From assembly GCA_004014935.1 (NCBI GenBank), contig CP025324.1:2356501-2420500 (forward strand): 64,000 nt of DNA, read 5' to 3'. Position 1 is the stretch's first letter. Each line of letters begins with the position of its first letter. Under the pieces are notes generated by a model. The model was not told where the DNA came from. It searched no databases and was given only the letters and a program-made list of their open reading frames with translations. This DNA comes from Saccharomycopsis malanga (lineage: Eukaryota; Ascomycota; Saccharomycetes; Ascoideales; Saccharomycopsidaceae). Of the stretch, positions 31,120 through 42,364 are shown piece after piece. The position numbers were made by a program, and so were the translations under genes.

Positions 31120-31612
31120 GTTTGGTCATTATCTCCAGACTTGCTAGTTTACATAATATACATTTATTCGGCTTTTGGTGCCATTTGTAAGTCCATCCAC
31201 TCTCCTGTATCAATACAATGCTATCTATGAGCCTAGCACCATTATCAATTAAAGCCAATATTGAATAATAGCTTCGGATCGCATTCATTTGATAGCGGTA
31301 TCAAGGCGGGTGCATCGTACTGCATATTCTATATTAGCATCTAATATGGAGGGCAGAATGTTTACGTTACTGGTGGTACTGGAAACAATATAATGAGCCT
31401 TGTACATGATTAGGAGCACTTCCAGATAGTGGAAGCGTATGAACTGTGGTGGCAACGGAGGGATTACCTTTTGTAGGTAAAAGAAAAAAGATAATCATCC
31501 CGAGATTCAGAGTCTTGATTGTTGCCCAGATCAGAAGTAGATCGGACAATTGCTTGAAATATCCCTGATATATAGTTTTGAAACCCTTTAATTTGACCTT
31601 TTCAACTTAACA
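31120..31612. other. Intergenic between ATG44 and DUF1749 gene
   Basis: About 490 bp with no gene. It presumably holds the ATG44 terminator and the promoter of the hydrolase gene. Confidence 0.4.
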
Positions 31613-32536
31613 ATGGCTGAAACTGCTTTTAATGGTATTCTTCACAACTATTACTCCAATCTTGTAGCATTTGAATTCCACCCTGAACTTAAATCCGACA
31701 AGGTGGTGGTATTTGTTGGTGGCTTAGGAGACGGTCTTCTTACTGTACCGTATGTCCCTGCTTTAGCAGACAAATTAGCAAGTGCAGGCTGGTCATTAAT
31801 ACAGGCATTGATCTCGTCGTCGTACAAGGGGTTTGGTACTGGTAGTTTGGAACGTGATGCCAAGGAACTTGGTGAGTTGGTGAAATATTTGAGAACAGAT
31901 CATCGGGCAGGCAAGAAAAGAACAACAATTGTCCTTGCAGGCCACTCGACTGGAACCCAGAATGTAGTTCAGTATTTGACTAAATTCCTTCCATTACAAA
32001 GCGATCAAGACTCCTATGACATTCAAGCAGGAATCCTTCAAGCACCTGCTTCTGATAGAGATGCTGTCAGTCTCTTCTTACCACCTGATAAATTGCAAGC
32101 TCTTCATGACGAAGTTCATGCTTTGGTGGACCAAAACAAGGAAACTTATCCTGACAAACAATTTCTTTTACCATCAAAGTTTTCTGAAATATGGTTTGAT
32201 ACGCCAATCACTGCCTATCGCTGGCTTTCTTTGAGTGCCAAAGGCGGTGACGACGACTTCTTTTCAGAAGATTTGGATGACGAAGCACATGCAAAAACAT
32301 TTGGTAAGATTACGAAACCATTGCTCATTGCAATCTCTGGTAAAGATGAGTTCATGCCGCCTAGAATAGACAAAAGCAAGTTGCTTCAAAGATGGCACAC
32401 TTATTTGGCGCCAGAGTTCCAATCAAAACAATCTGGTGTCGTCGAAGGCGCCTCACACAATGTAGGACCATCATCCGCTTCAGGCGCTCAAGAAGATTTT
32501 ATTAATAGAGTCGTCTCCTTTGTACAAGAGCTTTAG
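31613..32536 (+). CDS. DUF1749 alpha/beta hydrolase
   Basis: A 307-residue alpha/beta-hydrolase-fold protein of the fungal DUF1749 family. It has VVFVGGLGDGLLTVPYV (oxyanion region) at about residues 32-48, WSLIQALISSSYKGFGTGSL, the nucleophile elbow VLAGHSTGTQNVV (Ser at about 114), SGKDEFMPP (likely acid Asp) and EGASHNVG (likely catalytic His). The DUF1749 group includes enzymes suggested to hydrolyse siderophore esters in other fungi, but the substrate here is unknown. No targeting signal is visible, so it is probably cytosolic. Confidence 0.85.
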   Translation: MAETAFNGILHNYYSNLVAFEFHPELKSDKVVVFVGGLGDGLLTVPYVPALADKLASAGWSLIQALISSSYKGFGTGSLERDAKELGELVKYLRTDHRAGKKRTTIVLAGHSTGTQNVVQYLTKFLPLQSDQDSYDIQAGILQAPASDRDAVSLFLPPDKLQALHDEVHALVDQNKETYPDKQFLLPSKFSEIWFDTPITAYRWLSLSAKGGDDDFFSEDLDDEAHAKTFGKITKPLLIAISGKDEFMPPRIDKSKLLQRWHTYLAPEFQSKQSGVVEGASHNVGPSSASGAQEDFINRVVSFVQEL

Positions 32537-33449
32537 GCTATTGTTTTGCTGTTTAGTAATTATGAGGGTATTCTATGGTTTTTGCTCAACTATAGAATAT
32601 ATAGCGTTATTCATACATAACCTTGTTGGTAAGCGTTATTCATCGTAGCTATTTGACTTTCTTGCAAAAATTTAGTAAAAAAGTACGTATTGATGTTCCT
32701 TGCTATTGCACCTCTAGCTTAGTATCTCTACAATGTCCTTTCCACTCTCTCCTTTCTCTCTTACACGCCAAGCCCGAATTTTAGACAAATTTTCGAACAT
32801 ATACCCATATTCTACAGAATATAGACGGGGCTCTAATATAAACCAAAAACTATAAACACATATCCAGAGCCTTTAGAATAGACTTTAACATTTTCTGGTC
32901 AATTTATAGATAAGTTTTAGGAAAAACAACTAATTAAAAGAATCTACATTTCACCAAATGTTTGCAAAACTATTATTAACCCTTTTCAAAGCCTCAGGGA
33001 GCCTTGTCCAGACAGTTCATGTCTCAAAATTACAAGCATAAAAAAAAAGAAAAAATAAATTCGTAAATACACTGTTATAACTTGATTTTACTTTGAAATA
33101 TTTCAATAAAACCTTAAAGCTGTATCTCAAAATTGCAAGCCTCTGAAATGAACCTTCACTCTGGTCCTTTGCCTGAAAGAAATTGCCCGTGGCTCATAAC
33201 CGTTCCAACTCAACCATGATAACTTTTAAACCTGAGAATTAGTGCTTATCACAGTTTTCCTATAAAGACAAGGATTTCAGGAAGAGAATTTGGAATCTAA
33301 TGGCATTTATTATTATATGGTATTGCTCTATGATGAGCATGAGGTTTCTAGTTTTTTTAGTTTATCAATTCTTTCTTTTATAAAAAAGCTCTTCATTGCA
33401 GTGATACTGAGTTTTGACAGTTTCAAAAAAATTGATTTATTCCTATTAT

Positions 33450-33525
33450 CCGCTGGGCCCTATGGCCAGTGCTCTCGGAGAAGAGAAAAAAGAGCACTGG
33501 CCACTGAGCCATAAGGCCTAGTGGC
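33450..33525. mobile_element. Inverted pair of SINE-like heads (large palindrome)
   Basis: The left arm (33450-33475, CCGCTGGGCCCTATGG then CCAGTGCTCT) and right arm (33491-33525) are inverted copies of the 5' head of the element at 16.23-16.28 kb. They flank a 15-base purine spacer (33476-33490) that also matches that element. The right arm retains the A-box-like TGGCTCAGTGGC on the minus strand. TTATTATTATGATTA follows on the right. As RNA or single-stranded DNA it would form a strong hairpin. Confidence 0.65.
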
Positions 33526-33750
33526 TTATTATTATGATTATCTAATTTTTGAGTAGAGAAGCAAGCCTTCTAGCAGATGGACTTTCTAAAAGGCAATTTT
33601 TATTATTGCAATGAGGAAGTCAAGAATGCAAGTAAGATACTTATATACATATTTTTTTAGAGATTTACTTATGTAGAACTTTATATGGTTATAATAAATG
33701 CTTATAATAGGTCAGATATGTCCAATAAGTACCGTAAAAGTTAGAATCCC

Positions 33751-33758
33751 CGGGTAAC
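33751..33758 (+). promoter_or_regulatory. Reb1-like site upstream of RPD3
   Basis: CGGGTAAC, 131 bp before the RPD3 start, inside the palindromic context CCCGGG. It matches the Reb1 core; function is inferred. Confidence 0.5.
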
Positions 33759-33888
33759 AGCCGTTTTCCAGGTGGAAAAAAGCATAACATGAAGGCGCGC
33801 GACTATGAAAGGAAGTTGGAAACAAGATAAAAGGCAAGAGTTTTGCTGTGTCATTGGGACGTTATTGGTTGCAGACAGACAAGCAAAA

Positions 33889-35436
33889 ATGGTTTATGAG
33901 CTCAAGCCGTTTGAACCGATAAAGCCTGTTCCGAATGAGAAGAAGCGGGTTGCCTATTTCTATGATGCTGATGTTGGAAACTATGCTTATGGAGCAGGGC
34001 ATCCAATGAAACCACATAGAATAAGAATGGCGCACTCTTTGATTATGAATTATGGGCTTTACAAGAAGATGGAGATTTACCGTGCAAAGCCGGCCACAAA
34101 GGAGGAAATGTGTCAGTTCCATACTGATGAATATGTTGATTTTTTGTCGCGGGTGACGCCGGACAACTTGGATCTTTTTCAGAAGGAGCAGGCCAAGTTC
34201 AATGTGGGAGAAGACTGTCCTGTGTTTGATGGGTTGTTTGAATATTGTGGTATTTCTGGGGGAGGTTCAATGGAAGGCGCGGCTCGTTTGAATCGTGGAA
34301 AATGTGACGTTGCCATCAATTATGCTGGTGGATTACATCATGCGAAAAAATCCGAGGCTTCTGGGTTCTGTTATTTGAACGATATTGTTTTAGGTATTAT
34401 AGAGTTACTTCGCTACCATCCTAGAGTGCTTTACATTGATATAGATGTGCACCATGGTGATGGGGTGGAGGAAGCGTTTTACACCACTGATCGTGTAATG
34501 ACTTGTTCTTTCCACAAGTATGGTGAGTTTTTCCCTGGCACAGGTGATATACGTGATATTGGCGTGTCCAAGGGAAAATACCATGCCATCAACGTGCCTT
34601 TGCGTGATGGTATTGATGACACAACCTACAAAAACTTGTTTGAACCAGTGATCAAACACATTGTCGATTGGTACCAGCCATCTGCCATTGTCTTACAATG
34701 TGGGGGTGATTCGCTTTCTGGCGACCGTTTGGGATGTTTCAACTTGTCGATGAATGGTCATGCCAACTGTATCAATTATGTCAAGTCTTTCAACTTGCCT
34801 TTGATGGTAGTTGGTGGCGGTGGTTATACCATGAGAAACGTGGCAAGAACTTGGGCTTACGAAACTGGTATATTGAACAATGAGATTTTAGGGCCAGATT
34901 TACCTTACAACGATTACTACGAATATTACGGACCAGATTACAAATTGGATGTCAGACCGTCCAATATGTTGAATGCCAATTCAATTGAATATCTCGACAA
35001 GTTGTTGATCCAGCTCATCAAAAACTTGGAACACACAAAACACGCTCCTAGTGTTCAGATGCAGTACACCCCTAACGACCGCGAGGATTTGGGAGACGTC
35101 GAGGAAGATACTGCCAAGGCAATTGACTCCAAGGGCGGTTCCCAGTATGCTCACGACAATATGATTCAGCCAGATAATGAGTTTTATGATGATGACCACA
35201 AGGCTGAAGGAGTTGACTCCAAAAATAGTCTTGATTACAGTAAAGAACCAAACGTTGATGTCAAGACAAAGGAAAACAACAATGGACGTATTTCCATCGA
35301 TGAAGTATCGCCACAACCTGAAAACAATGCCGAAGCCCCAAAATCAGGTTCCCCAGAAGTCTCTACTGAGCCGTCAGCCCCAAATACCGGCGCTTCGTCG
35401 AACACCGACACAATTATGACCGAATCAAAACAATAA
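33889..35436 (+). CDS. RPD3: Histone deacetylase Rpd3
   Basis: A 515-residue class I zinc histone deacetylase, the catalytic subunit of the Sin3-Rpd3 complexes. The start at 33889 ([10 protein letters not shown]) aligns with other Rpd3 proteins; an in-frame ATG at 33805 is considered upstream. Active-site motifs are intact: [14 protein letters not shown] (His150, His151), DIDVHHGDG (Asp186, His188 as zinc ligands) and [12 protein letters not shown] (Asp274). Numbering matches S. cerevisiae exactly. The C-terminal 100 residues are an acidic, Ser/Asn-rich tail. No in-frame CTG codons were found. Confidence 0.99.
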   Translation: MVYELKPFEPIKPVPNEKKRVAYFYDADVGNYAYGAGHPMKPHRIRMAHSLIMNYGLYKKMEIYRAKPATKEEMCQFHTDEYVDFLSRVTPDNLDLFQKEQAKFNVGEDCPVFDGLFEYCGISGGGSMEGAARLNRGKCDVAINYAGGLHHAKKSEASGFCYLNDIVLGIIELLRYHPRVLYIDIDVHHGDGVEEAFYTTDRVMTCSFHKYGEFFPGTGDIRDIGVSKGKYHAINVPLRDGIDDTTYKNLFEPVIKHIVDWYQPSAIVLQCGGDSLSGDRLGCFNLSMNGHANCINYVKSFNLPLMVVGGGGYTMRNVARTWAYETGILNNEILGPDLPYNDYYEYYGPDYKLDVRPSNMLNANSIEYLDKLLIQLIKNLEHTKHAPSVQMQYTPNDREDLGDVEEDTAKAIDSKGGSQYAHDNMIQPDNEFYDDDHKAEGVDSKNSLDYSKEPNVDVKTKENNNGRISIDEVSPQPENNAEAPKSGSPEVSTEPSAPNTGASSNTDTIMTESKQ

Positions 35437-36625
35437 TGCTCTGATTCTTTTGTATAAAAGCCCTTTTACCAACTCTTTTTTTTTTTTTTTTACTATTTTT
35501 TATTTTTGTCTACTCTTCCATTTTTCTTCTTTCAAATTGTTTTTATAGGAATGTGTTATTACAAAATTGCAATATCTTTGGTATTATGTATTGTTCTGCG
35601 TATAAACTTGGTAATTATTGTGAACATTCTTCGTTATTGTATCAACTTAGCACCTTACCATATAATTTTATCGTAATGTAAATCTTAATGTTGCTGTCTA
35701 GAGTCTACAGATGCTACTTTCTGTAAAGCTGTGGGATACCACTTTTAAGATTTTACGTGGGGTGTAGTAACACTTGTCTAATAATTGAGGGTTTGACTGG
35801 GATAATGTAGAAACATCAGCACTACACTGTATTTACCAAATGAGTGTCATTGACAAAGCCATTTTAAGGTAGCATATTCATCCATGCTTTATTCATTTGT
35901 TGTTCAAACCACGGCGTAGTTAATTAATATGTACATCAACATGCTAAATTAAGGATGAAGTAAAACTTTCAAACCCATTTTAAAAAGTTAATTCACATAA
36001 ATTGATTCTACAAAATGCAGCAACCTATTGTATTGGATCGTAAGACAGATATTACGATGATTATAATTGTAGATCAATGCAATTAGACTTTCGAACAATT
36101 TAGAATCTTACCAGGTTTTGTCACCATTGTTACGACAAGATAATCTTTACAAACCCAACTACCGGCTAGTCTTTATAACATTACAAACCTACTACTGGCT
36201 ATATCACCATATTCTTAAAGCACAATTTTATATTCGGACCTATGGCGATCAGCGGATGAACGCGCAAGATAAAAACATTTGGGGCAAATTGCGGGGCAAT
36301 GGGGCTAAAAAGCTAAATCATCAACTGCTATTGTTGACCATCGAACATCTAAGAAGTAAAGCTATGATGAACAAAAGTCCCTCATTACGTCGACACAATC
36401 CAAAAGACCCATCCGAGTCTCCCATACTTTTTTTCTTGAATTTTTCAATCAGTCATAAGAGGTTGGTGAACCATCACACGACTGCCTTGCTCTTAAGCAG
36501 CTATTTTCAGTTAATAATCCATTGATTCATACAGTTGCTATTTCAATCTACACATTGGCAGGAAACTTTGACACATCTTTCCGATAACTACATTGGACAT
36601 CCGGAATATTGGCATTTGCTAACTA
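35437..36625. other. Intergenic between RPD3 and POS5
   Basis: About 1.2 kb. A poly-T run follows the RPD3 stop (near 35475-35492). Two similar segments starting TACAAACC (about 36147 and 36181) form an imperfect 34-bp direct repeat. A 135-codon frame at 36118-36525 starts at TTG and is not supported. Confidence 0.4.
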
Positions 36626-38431
36626 ATGACCAGAATTACATCGGTGAAACTTTTTCAAGGTCTTATACCGACGTCGGTATTAAGACCAGTTTCTATTAAA
36701 CAAAAAATTCACTCACAATATGGAAAAAAACTGTTTTCCAATAGTAGTTCCAGCCGTTTGACAGGGCATCGCCCTCCGGTAATTCATAGTCCGTTAAATA
36801 TCAAGACCTGTTCTATATTGCCTGATCGAGTCTACCCACGCTACGGTTCTGTTAACAATTCCAAGCTCAAAACACTCATATGGCCTCCAGAGTCTCTCAG
36901 GAATGTGTTTTTGATGAAAAAACCGCACAACGATGAGGTGACTCTTGCTATGATAAAGGTAATTCGTCATTTGTCCAAAGAGTATCCTAACGTCAACATC
37001 ATCGTGACAAGCGAGGTTGCCTCTGAACTTTTGGATCACAAAAAATTACATGGTCTTACCAACTATACAATTGAGAAACCCTCGGAATCTACTGATAATC
37101 AACAAGAACTTGCACAATTTGCAGCCTGGGCTCAAAAGGTCACAGTCTCCACAGCATCTGAGTCTCCTGAAGACACACCTTTGCAACCAGAAGACATCCA
37201 TGCTGCAAGCAGAAAGCTTAAAGAACTCACACTACATACAGGCTCGTTTCTGGAAATTATCAGAAAAGCAGACTTGTTAGTTACTTTAGGCGGCGATGGC
37301 ACCATTCTAAAAAGTGCTTCTCTTTTCGCAGACCATCTCGTTCCTCCTGTGCTTTCCTTTTCCTTAGGTACTCTTGGTTTCTTACTTCCTTATGACTTTA
37401 GCAGTTTCAAAGACGCATTCAAAAAAGTTTACACTTCTAACGCCAAGGTTCTCCAGCGTTCTCGTTTGGAATGCCACATTATAAAGAAAAACATGTTTGT
37501 TGAAAAAGCTCCTAACGAAACCCAAGAAAGTGGGCCTTCAGAAATACAAACCACTGTAAAAACAGAAGAATTGCGCTCCAGAGTCCATGCAATGAACGAT
37601 ATCATACTACACAGAGGCTCAGTGCCTCATTTGGCTACCTTGGATGTCTACATTGATGGCGAATTTCTTACAAGAGCTACTGGTGATGGCTTGATTATAT
37701 CCTCACCTACTGGCTCCACTGCTTATTCTCTCAGTGCAGGCGGCTCTATAGTACATCCTCTTGTAAAATGTATTCTTCTCACTCCAATTTGCCCGCGTTC
37801 CTTGTCATTCAGACCCCTCGTTGTTCCTTCAACATCGCACATCAAAATCAAAATACAACGTAGGAACTCTAAAACTCAACCTCCAAACCGCTGTGCCTTT
37901 GACGATGTCTACCCTGATCCGGATTTTGACGATCCTGTTAATTCCGAACCATTAGATGACGTGCTGGAGCTCTTGTCTAACCAGGCCACCAGCTCTAAAC
38001 TATCTATTGACGGTGCTTCTCATGTCACGAAACTTTCAATAGGTGACGAGATCCACATTTTCAACGAAATCGGTACCATTTTCATTCCAGGATCCAACTT
38101 GCCTGATTACATTATAAAATCTGCTTCCCCAATCACTGTTCAGGACGATCAAAGCCGTGCTGGCCCCGATGGTCTTGTGAAACCCAGAAATACCCCTTCT
38201 GGCCAGTTCCTTTACAAGTTGAGAAACAGTTCTAACGGAAAGGCCATCAACTATGGCGGAATTACAAGTGGCACCATTATTGAAAATGAACATAAGGGTG
38301 TTTATTGCGTTGCCAAAGGAGAAAATGACTGGACAAAGGGGATAAACGAATCATTAGGGTTCAATTCGAGGTTTAAGGAAAGCCGTAAAAGAAAACGGGT
38401 GGTTTTCGACGAAGATGAAGAGGATCTTTAA
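36626..38431 (+). CDS. POS5: Mitochondrial NADH kinase Pos5
   Basis: A 601-residue NAD(H) kinase that makes NADPH in the mitochondrial matrix. The basic, acid-free first 45 residues look like a presequence. SKLKTLIWPPESLRNVF, then LLVTLGGDGTILK (Gly222-Gly223-Asp224-Gly225 motif), SLGTLGFLLPYDF, RSRLECHI, HAMNDIILHRGS, SSPTGSTAYSLSAGGS and LTPICPRSLSFRPL follow in order and match S. cerevisiae Pos5. It is much longer than the 414-residue yeast protein because of inserts at about 150-190, 290-320 and 430-470 and a C-terminal extension. Its closest match is to Pos5 rather than to the cytosolic Utr1. Confidence 0.94.
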   Translation: MTRITSVKLFQGLIPTSVLRPVSIKQKIHSQYGKKLFSNSSSSRLTGHRPPVIHSPLNIKTCSILPDRVYPRYGSVNNSKLKTLIWPPESLRNVFLMKKPHNDEVTLAMIKVIRHLSKEYPNVNIIVTSEVASELLDHKKLHGLTNYTIEKPSESTDNQQELAQFAAWAQKVTVSTASESPEDTPLQPEDIHAASRKLKELTLHTGSFLEIIRKADLLVTLGGDGTILKSASLFADHLVPPVLSFSLGTLGFLLPYDFSSFKDAFKKVYTSNAKVLQRSRLECHIIKKNMFVEKAPNETQESGPSEIQTTVKTEELRSRVHAMNDIILHRGSVPHLATLDVYIDGEFLTRATGDGLIISSPTGSTAYSLSAGGSIVHPLVKCILLTPICPRSLSFRPLVVPSTSHIKIKIQRRNSKTQPPNRCAFDDVYPDPDFDDPVNSEPLDDVLELLSNQATSSKLSIDGASHVTKLSIGDEIHIFNEIGTIFIPGSNLPDYIIKSASPITVQDDQSRAGPDGLVKPRNTPSGQFLYKLRNSSNGKAINYGGITSGTIIENEHKGVYCVAKGENDWTKGINESLGFNSRFKESRKRKRVVFDEDEEDL

Positions 38432-39290
38432 TTGGATCATACAGAGGCATGTGTCGTGAAGTCGGTGTTATAAGCTGATGATATATTGGATATTTCCTCG
38501 GTATTTATGTAACATATATATCAATTAAAATATTAGGCATATTTAAGATTGTATGATTAGCAAAAAGTATAAGTATATATACTCTTTGCAGTAAACATTT
38601 ATATTCACCTAGTTCAAAAGAGCTTCTCGTATTGTCCTTTAGTTTAGTTGTTCCTAGCCTTTCCTTTGCTGCTTATGATCTCACCCCCATAGAAATAATT
38701 CTCATATATAATTTTCAAGAATAACAGTTCAAATGGAACTGATATGTACTGGGCTTGAAATATAAAATCATTACTATTATTATTACAACAGTTTAAGCTG
38801 TAATGATAAAATTGCCCCGCAATACTTCAGCCTTCCTTAAGGAGACTATGATTGAGTACACTATTCCAAAATATTCGCTTAGTAAAAACTAAAACCCATC
38901 ATGACGCATATAAACTTTCAAATTGTATCAATTATGTTATTTAATTTTGATAAGTCTATCTAAAAATGGCCATATATGTTATGATGCGTAGCAGTGCACA
39001 CGGCCCATGCATGTTATTTCAACATCGCAGATTTATGCATGTTCTGAATATTGCGAAGTTAAAACTAGTTCTTACTAAATAATCATTCTCAAATGAACAA
39101 ATTTTTTTTTTTTTTAGAAAACATTGTGAAATTTTTCATTGTGTGACGATATTTTGCAAAGAAAAAAAAAATATAAAAGACATAGGGAAATTAAAACTAC
39201 ATAGGTTGTAAATCAATCAAAAACTATTCAATATGAATATTATCTAATTATTAACCGTGTAATATTAGTGAGGCACAGAAAGTTTAAAAG
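38432..39290. other. Convergent intergenic region POS5-arrestin
   Basis: AT-rich spacer between convergent genes. It contains a SINE 3' fragment at 38735-38786 and poly-T/poly-A tracts near 39105 and 39162. No gene seen. Confidence 0.45.
38735..38786 (+). mobile_element. SINE-like repeat, 3' fragment
   Basis: GGAACTGATATGTACTGGGC followed by TTGAAATATAA and an (ATT)n-type tail. The 31-bp core differs by a single base from the copy at 42553. The 5' part is absent. Confidence 0.75.
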
Positions 39291-40685
39291 TCATGGTGTC
39301 TTGGTGTACAACGGTAATGGATCCACCACATCACTATAAATGTCATCTTCATCGTTTAGTAAGACAATGGCTGATTCGGCTTGTAGTATGACTGGCTTGT
39401 CAGGGTTTGTAGAAGTGTAGCAGCAAAGAATAAATTTAATTGAATAATCTCTCTTGACATTATTAGTGACAAAAGAAGGGCAGTTTTCAGGGATAGCAAA
39501 ATCGAGATACTCAGCAGAAAGGTTGTATTTGTATAGACAACTTCCTACGCCAGTTTTTGGGGTGTTTGGAAATCCGATTGTTCCATCGTTCACCACTTTG
39601 ATAAAGTCTTCCAAAGGAACATTTTGGTGAATATTGGTGGCCATATGTAACACTTCTTTTCCTTGTACTGACATGGTTGTTTGTGCTTTAAAAAGCACAG
39701 AGGTGTGGAGCTCGACTCTGATGTATGAGATGTATATGGATGAGCTGGCCAAATGTGACGATGGAGTGATCAATTGTAAATATGCAGAAGGCGGAAATAC
39801 TAAAGAGACGGCAAGAAATTGGTTTGCATTGACATTAGGCTGCACAACTCGAGAAGACTCACCAAGATATGTTCTGGCATTCCAGTAAGGAAGATACCGC
39901 ATTTGCAACGCAATTGGTAATAAACATTTAGGCTTGCTAAGACGGCCCAACGAAACCTGGCGTAAGGACTGGACAAAAGAGTTCTTGTGAGACAGAGCTG
40001 AGCAGGGAGGTGCAGTAAAGTCTAGATGTTGGATACCCGTTGAAAGGTTTGAGTACAATTCTTGACTTCCACTAGAAATAGATGCTATTGAGTAACGTAG
40101 AAAGTCATTAGTTGGGGCAAAGTGAATTCTTTTAGAAGCCACGAGGCTTGATTTGAATGCAGAAGAGGCCTTGACAACAGCTACAATAAAGTATTGTATC
40201 TTGGCGTAACGAGTGTCATTGTCTCTTTCAAAAACAAAAGAAGGAGGCAAGTAGAAAAACTCTTTTTCTGGCTCATTTTTCAAAAATCCTATGTGTTGCT
40301 TTATGTCTTTTGTACAGGGAAGACGCTGTTTTCCAGGGAAAGTAAAGCTGAAAGGAAATGTATGTTGGCCAACAGGAAGCGAATACAGTTTTTTAGAAGA
40401 CAACAACTGTTGATAATCACTAGGTGGAAAGACAATTGTTTCTTTTTGGAAAAAATACCTTTTTTCAGGTTGATTGAATGAAGTAGTACTAATTTTTGAG
40501 ATACCAACCAATTGAATGCTTATAGAAGAGATACCTGTAAACCCAGTTGCTTCATTATCAAATTCCACAAGACCTGACACCTCACTGTAATTGGTGAAAC
40601 AGGTCCCTGGGGTATCAAGGACAACTTTGATTGAACTAGGCATGTCTATACTTTCTGAGGATGTGCTGTTTGAAAAGTATCCCAT
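39291..40685 (-). CDS. Small alpha-arrestin (Rsp5 adaptor-like)
   Basis: A 464-residue arrestin-fold protein. The N-terminal arrestin sheet is suggested by SSIKVVLDTPGTCFTNYSE, SGLVEFDN and ISSISIQLVGI. LPVGQHTFPFSFTFP and an FLPPSF-like block match the N-domain of yeast ART proteins. The C-terminal arrestin domain spans about residues 240-430. The protein ends with LPLY (457-460), an LPxY-type PY motif that could recruit the Rsp5 ubiquitin ligase. Such proteins direct ubiquitination and endocytosis of particular plasma-membrane transporters. Size is nearest to Art10. The cargo is unknown. It is preceded by an unusually long (2.25 kb) upstream region. Confidence 0.75.
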   Translation of the reverse strand: MGYFSNSTSSESIDMPSSIKVVLDTPGTCFTNYSEVSGLVEFDNEATGFTGISSISIQLVGISKISTTSFNQPEKRYFFQKETIVFPPSDYQQLLSSKKLYSLPVGQHTFPFSFTFPGKQRLPCTKDIKQHIGFLKNEPEKEFFYLPPSFVFERDNDTRYAKIQYFIVAVVKASSAFKSSLVASKRIHFAPTNDFLRYSIASISSGSQELYSNLSTGIQHLDFTAPPCSALSHKNSFVQSLRQVSLGRLSKPKCLLPIALQMRYLPYWNARTYLGESSRVVQPNVNANQFLAVSLVFPPSAYLQLITPSSHLASSSIYISYIRVELHTSVLFKAQTTMSVQGKEVLHMATNIHQNVPLEDFIKVVNDGTIGFPNTPKTGVGSCLYKYNLSAEYLDFAIPENCPSFVTNNVKRDYSIKFILCCYTSTNPDKPVILQAESAIVLLNDEDDIYSDVVDPLPLYTKTP

Positions 40686-41560
40686 AGAGACTTTGGTTTA
40701 TGATTTTATATTTGAAAGGAAGCTTTGATTGGAGAAGATGCTGCAATGCAGAATAACCGTAGATTTGGCTCAATTGTCAAGGTCTTCAAAGTGTAATAAA
40801 AATTAAAAAGATGATTTATCAAATATGATACTAAAGCAGCAATGCTGAGGGTTTACAGCCTTAAATTTATAATACAAGCATTTACATTTACATTTGTCAG
40901 CCTGCTCAATTGGTCATATAAAGTGCATTTGAATAGCCTGAAGGTCCAAGAGCCAGGATCGATGTTTGAGACTTGAAGACCTTTCAAGTGGTTGAAAAGA
41001 TGTGTAAATCAAACCTTAATAGCCCGTTGTATCAGGGAAAACGCTCGGCAATCAACGGCTTTGAGTTTATAGTCATAGGGGCGTTTATAAAGAAAGATCG
41101 GTTTACACAAGGCTAATTCAATTTCCGAGTTTTCGATCTTAATAGGAAATTGATGATGTGATCAGTGTTGTTTATAGCTGGTTCACGATACAACTTGACG
41201 ACGCATAAAGGATACATAGACTGCTTCGCCGCAACCCCAGTTTGGATCGAGGCAATATATTTAACCTCCTTTAAAAGTAAACCGTAATTTCAACAGTCTA
41301 TGACGTTTCCTATTGAGGACGTGCGGCTGGATTCAGTCATTATAACGGACATACAACTCCGTGGTGTATATTGGAAATCAATAGTGGTTCACATCTGAAG
41401 GTTTAGGGAAAGTACAGATATTAGTGTTCTCATTAATAATATAAATGCTGCTCAAGGCATATTTGATAGGTTAGCAATAAATTTCATTTAGCAGATACGG
41501 CTACTGTAATAATGCTTTTCCAGGACAATAGACTCTTTCTAGGTGTTTGTACGTAGAATT

Positions 41561-41574
41561 CAGTGCTCTCGGAG
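41561..41574 (+). repeat. Possible SINE-head remnant
   Basis: CAGTGCTCTCGGAG is identical to part of the SINE-like head at 33467-33480. Flanks do not match, so this is either a decayed remnant or coincidence. Confidence 0.3.
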
Positions 41575-42364
41575 TACGCATTACATGGCCCTTGACTAGA
41601 GACATAATGAGGTTTACGGATCTAAGGTCTCACTAATTTGACTACAATAGCCTATTTAGCTGACTAATACGGTCATTAGACGTTGCTTGATCCCCCTTAG
41701 AGCCATCACGACGCTGGGTGTGACTAATTTTCGGAATCAGTCTCAAAACGCGCCAGTATCTCAGAGTTCCCGGCATTTCCTCAACATGAACTGCACGTTA
41801 ATTTTGGATATGTTTCAACTAAAAGCTACAACAACCGCTAGGTTGTCGATTTGTACGTGACTTGAGGTCTCGGTAAGAAAAGTGCAATATATGAATCGAT
41901 CAGCACGTAGATCCTGAAACTGGAGATATAAATTGCATCAAAGAATTCATATTTAATAGTAAAGATGATGTGATTTTGCTCAATTTTCGGTTAGGGTATA
42001 AACTACACATCTTATCTACAAAGATTTTTTTAGTGGTAAAAGTGATTTAAAATATGCAAATAATGAAAGGAGCCTAAATGAAAAAGGCTTTTTTTTTGAA
42101 AGAAATTCTTTCAAACAAAAATACTCTCAAATGTTCAGACTTTCAAAATAACTTTTTTCTAAAGAGCCAAGATAAGCTGGTTTACTGAGTTATGAAAGAG
42201 CAGTTTTAGTCTTGACCGAAAAGTAGAAATGGCCTGGAAAAAATTCCATAAGCTCGGTAAAAAATCTTTCAATAATAATCATACATGTGAAGCATATCAC
42301 AGGAGTTTGTTGAAATTTTCAAAATACCTTGATCAATATCTATTAATCTGTCACTATGTAATGA

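Larger units (their letters stand above)
32537..33888. other. Intergenic region upstream of RPD3
   Basis: About 1.35 kb. It contains the inverted SINE-head pair at 33450-33525 and a Reb1-like site at 33751-33758. The in-frame ATG at 33805 would extend RPD3 but is not conserved in family members. Confidence 0.45.

Noticed and set aside
36118-36525. 135-codon plus-strand frame between RPD3 and POS5
   Set aside because: It starts at TTG and has no recognisable domain; composition is like intergenic DNA.
40686-42300. Search for an LTR or viral relic in the long gap
   Set aside because: No TG...CA-ended repeats, primer-binding sequence or retroelement coding segments were seen; only SINE-like pieces.
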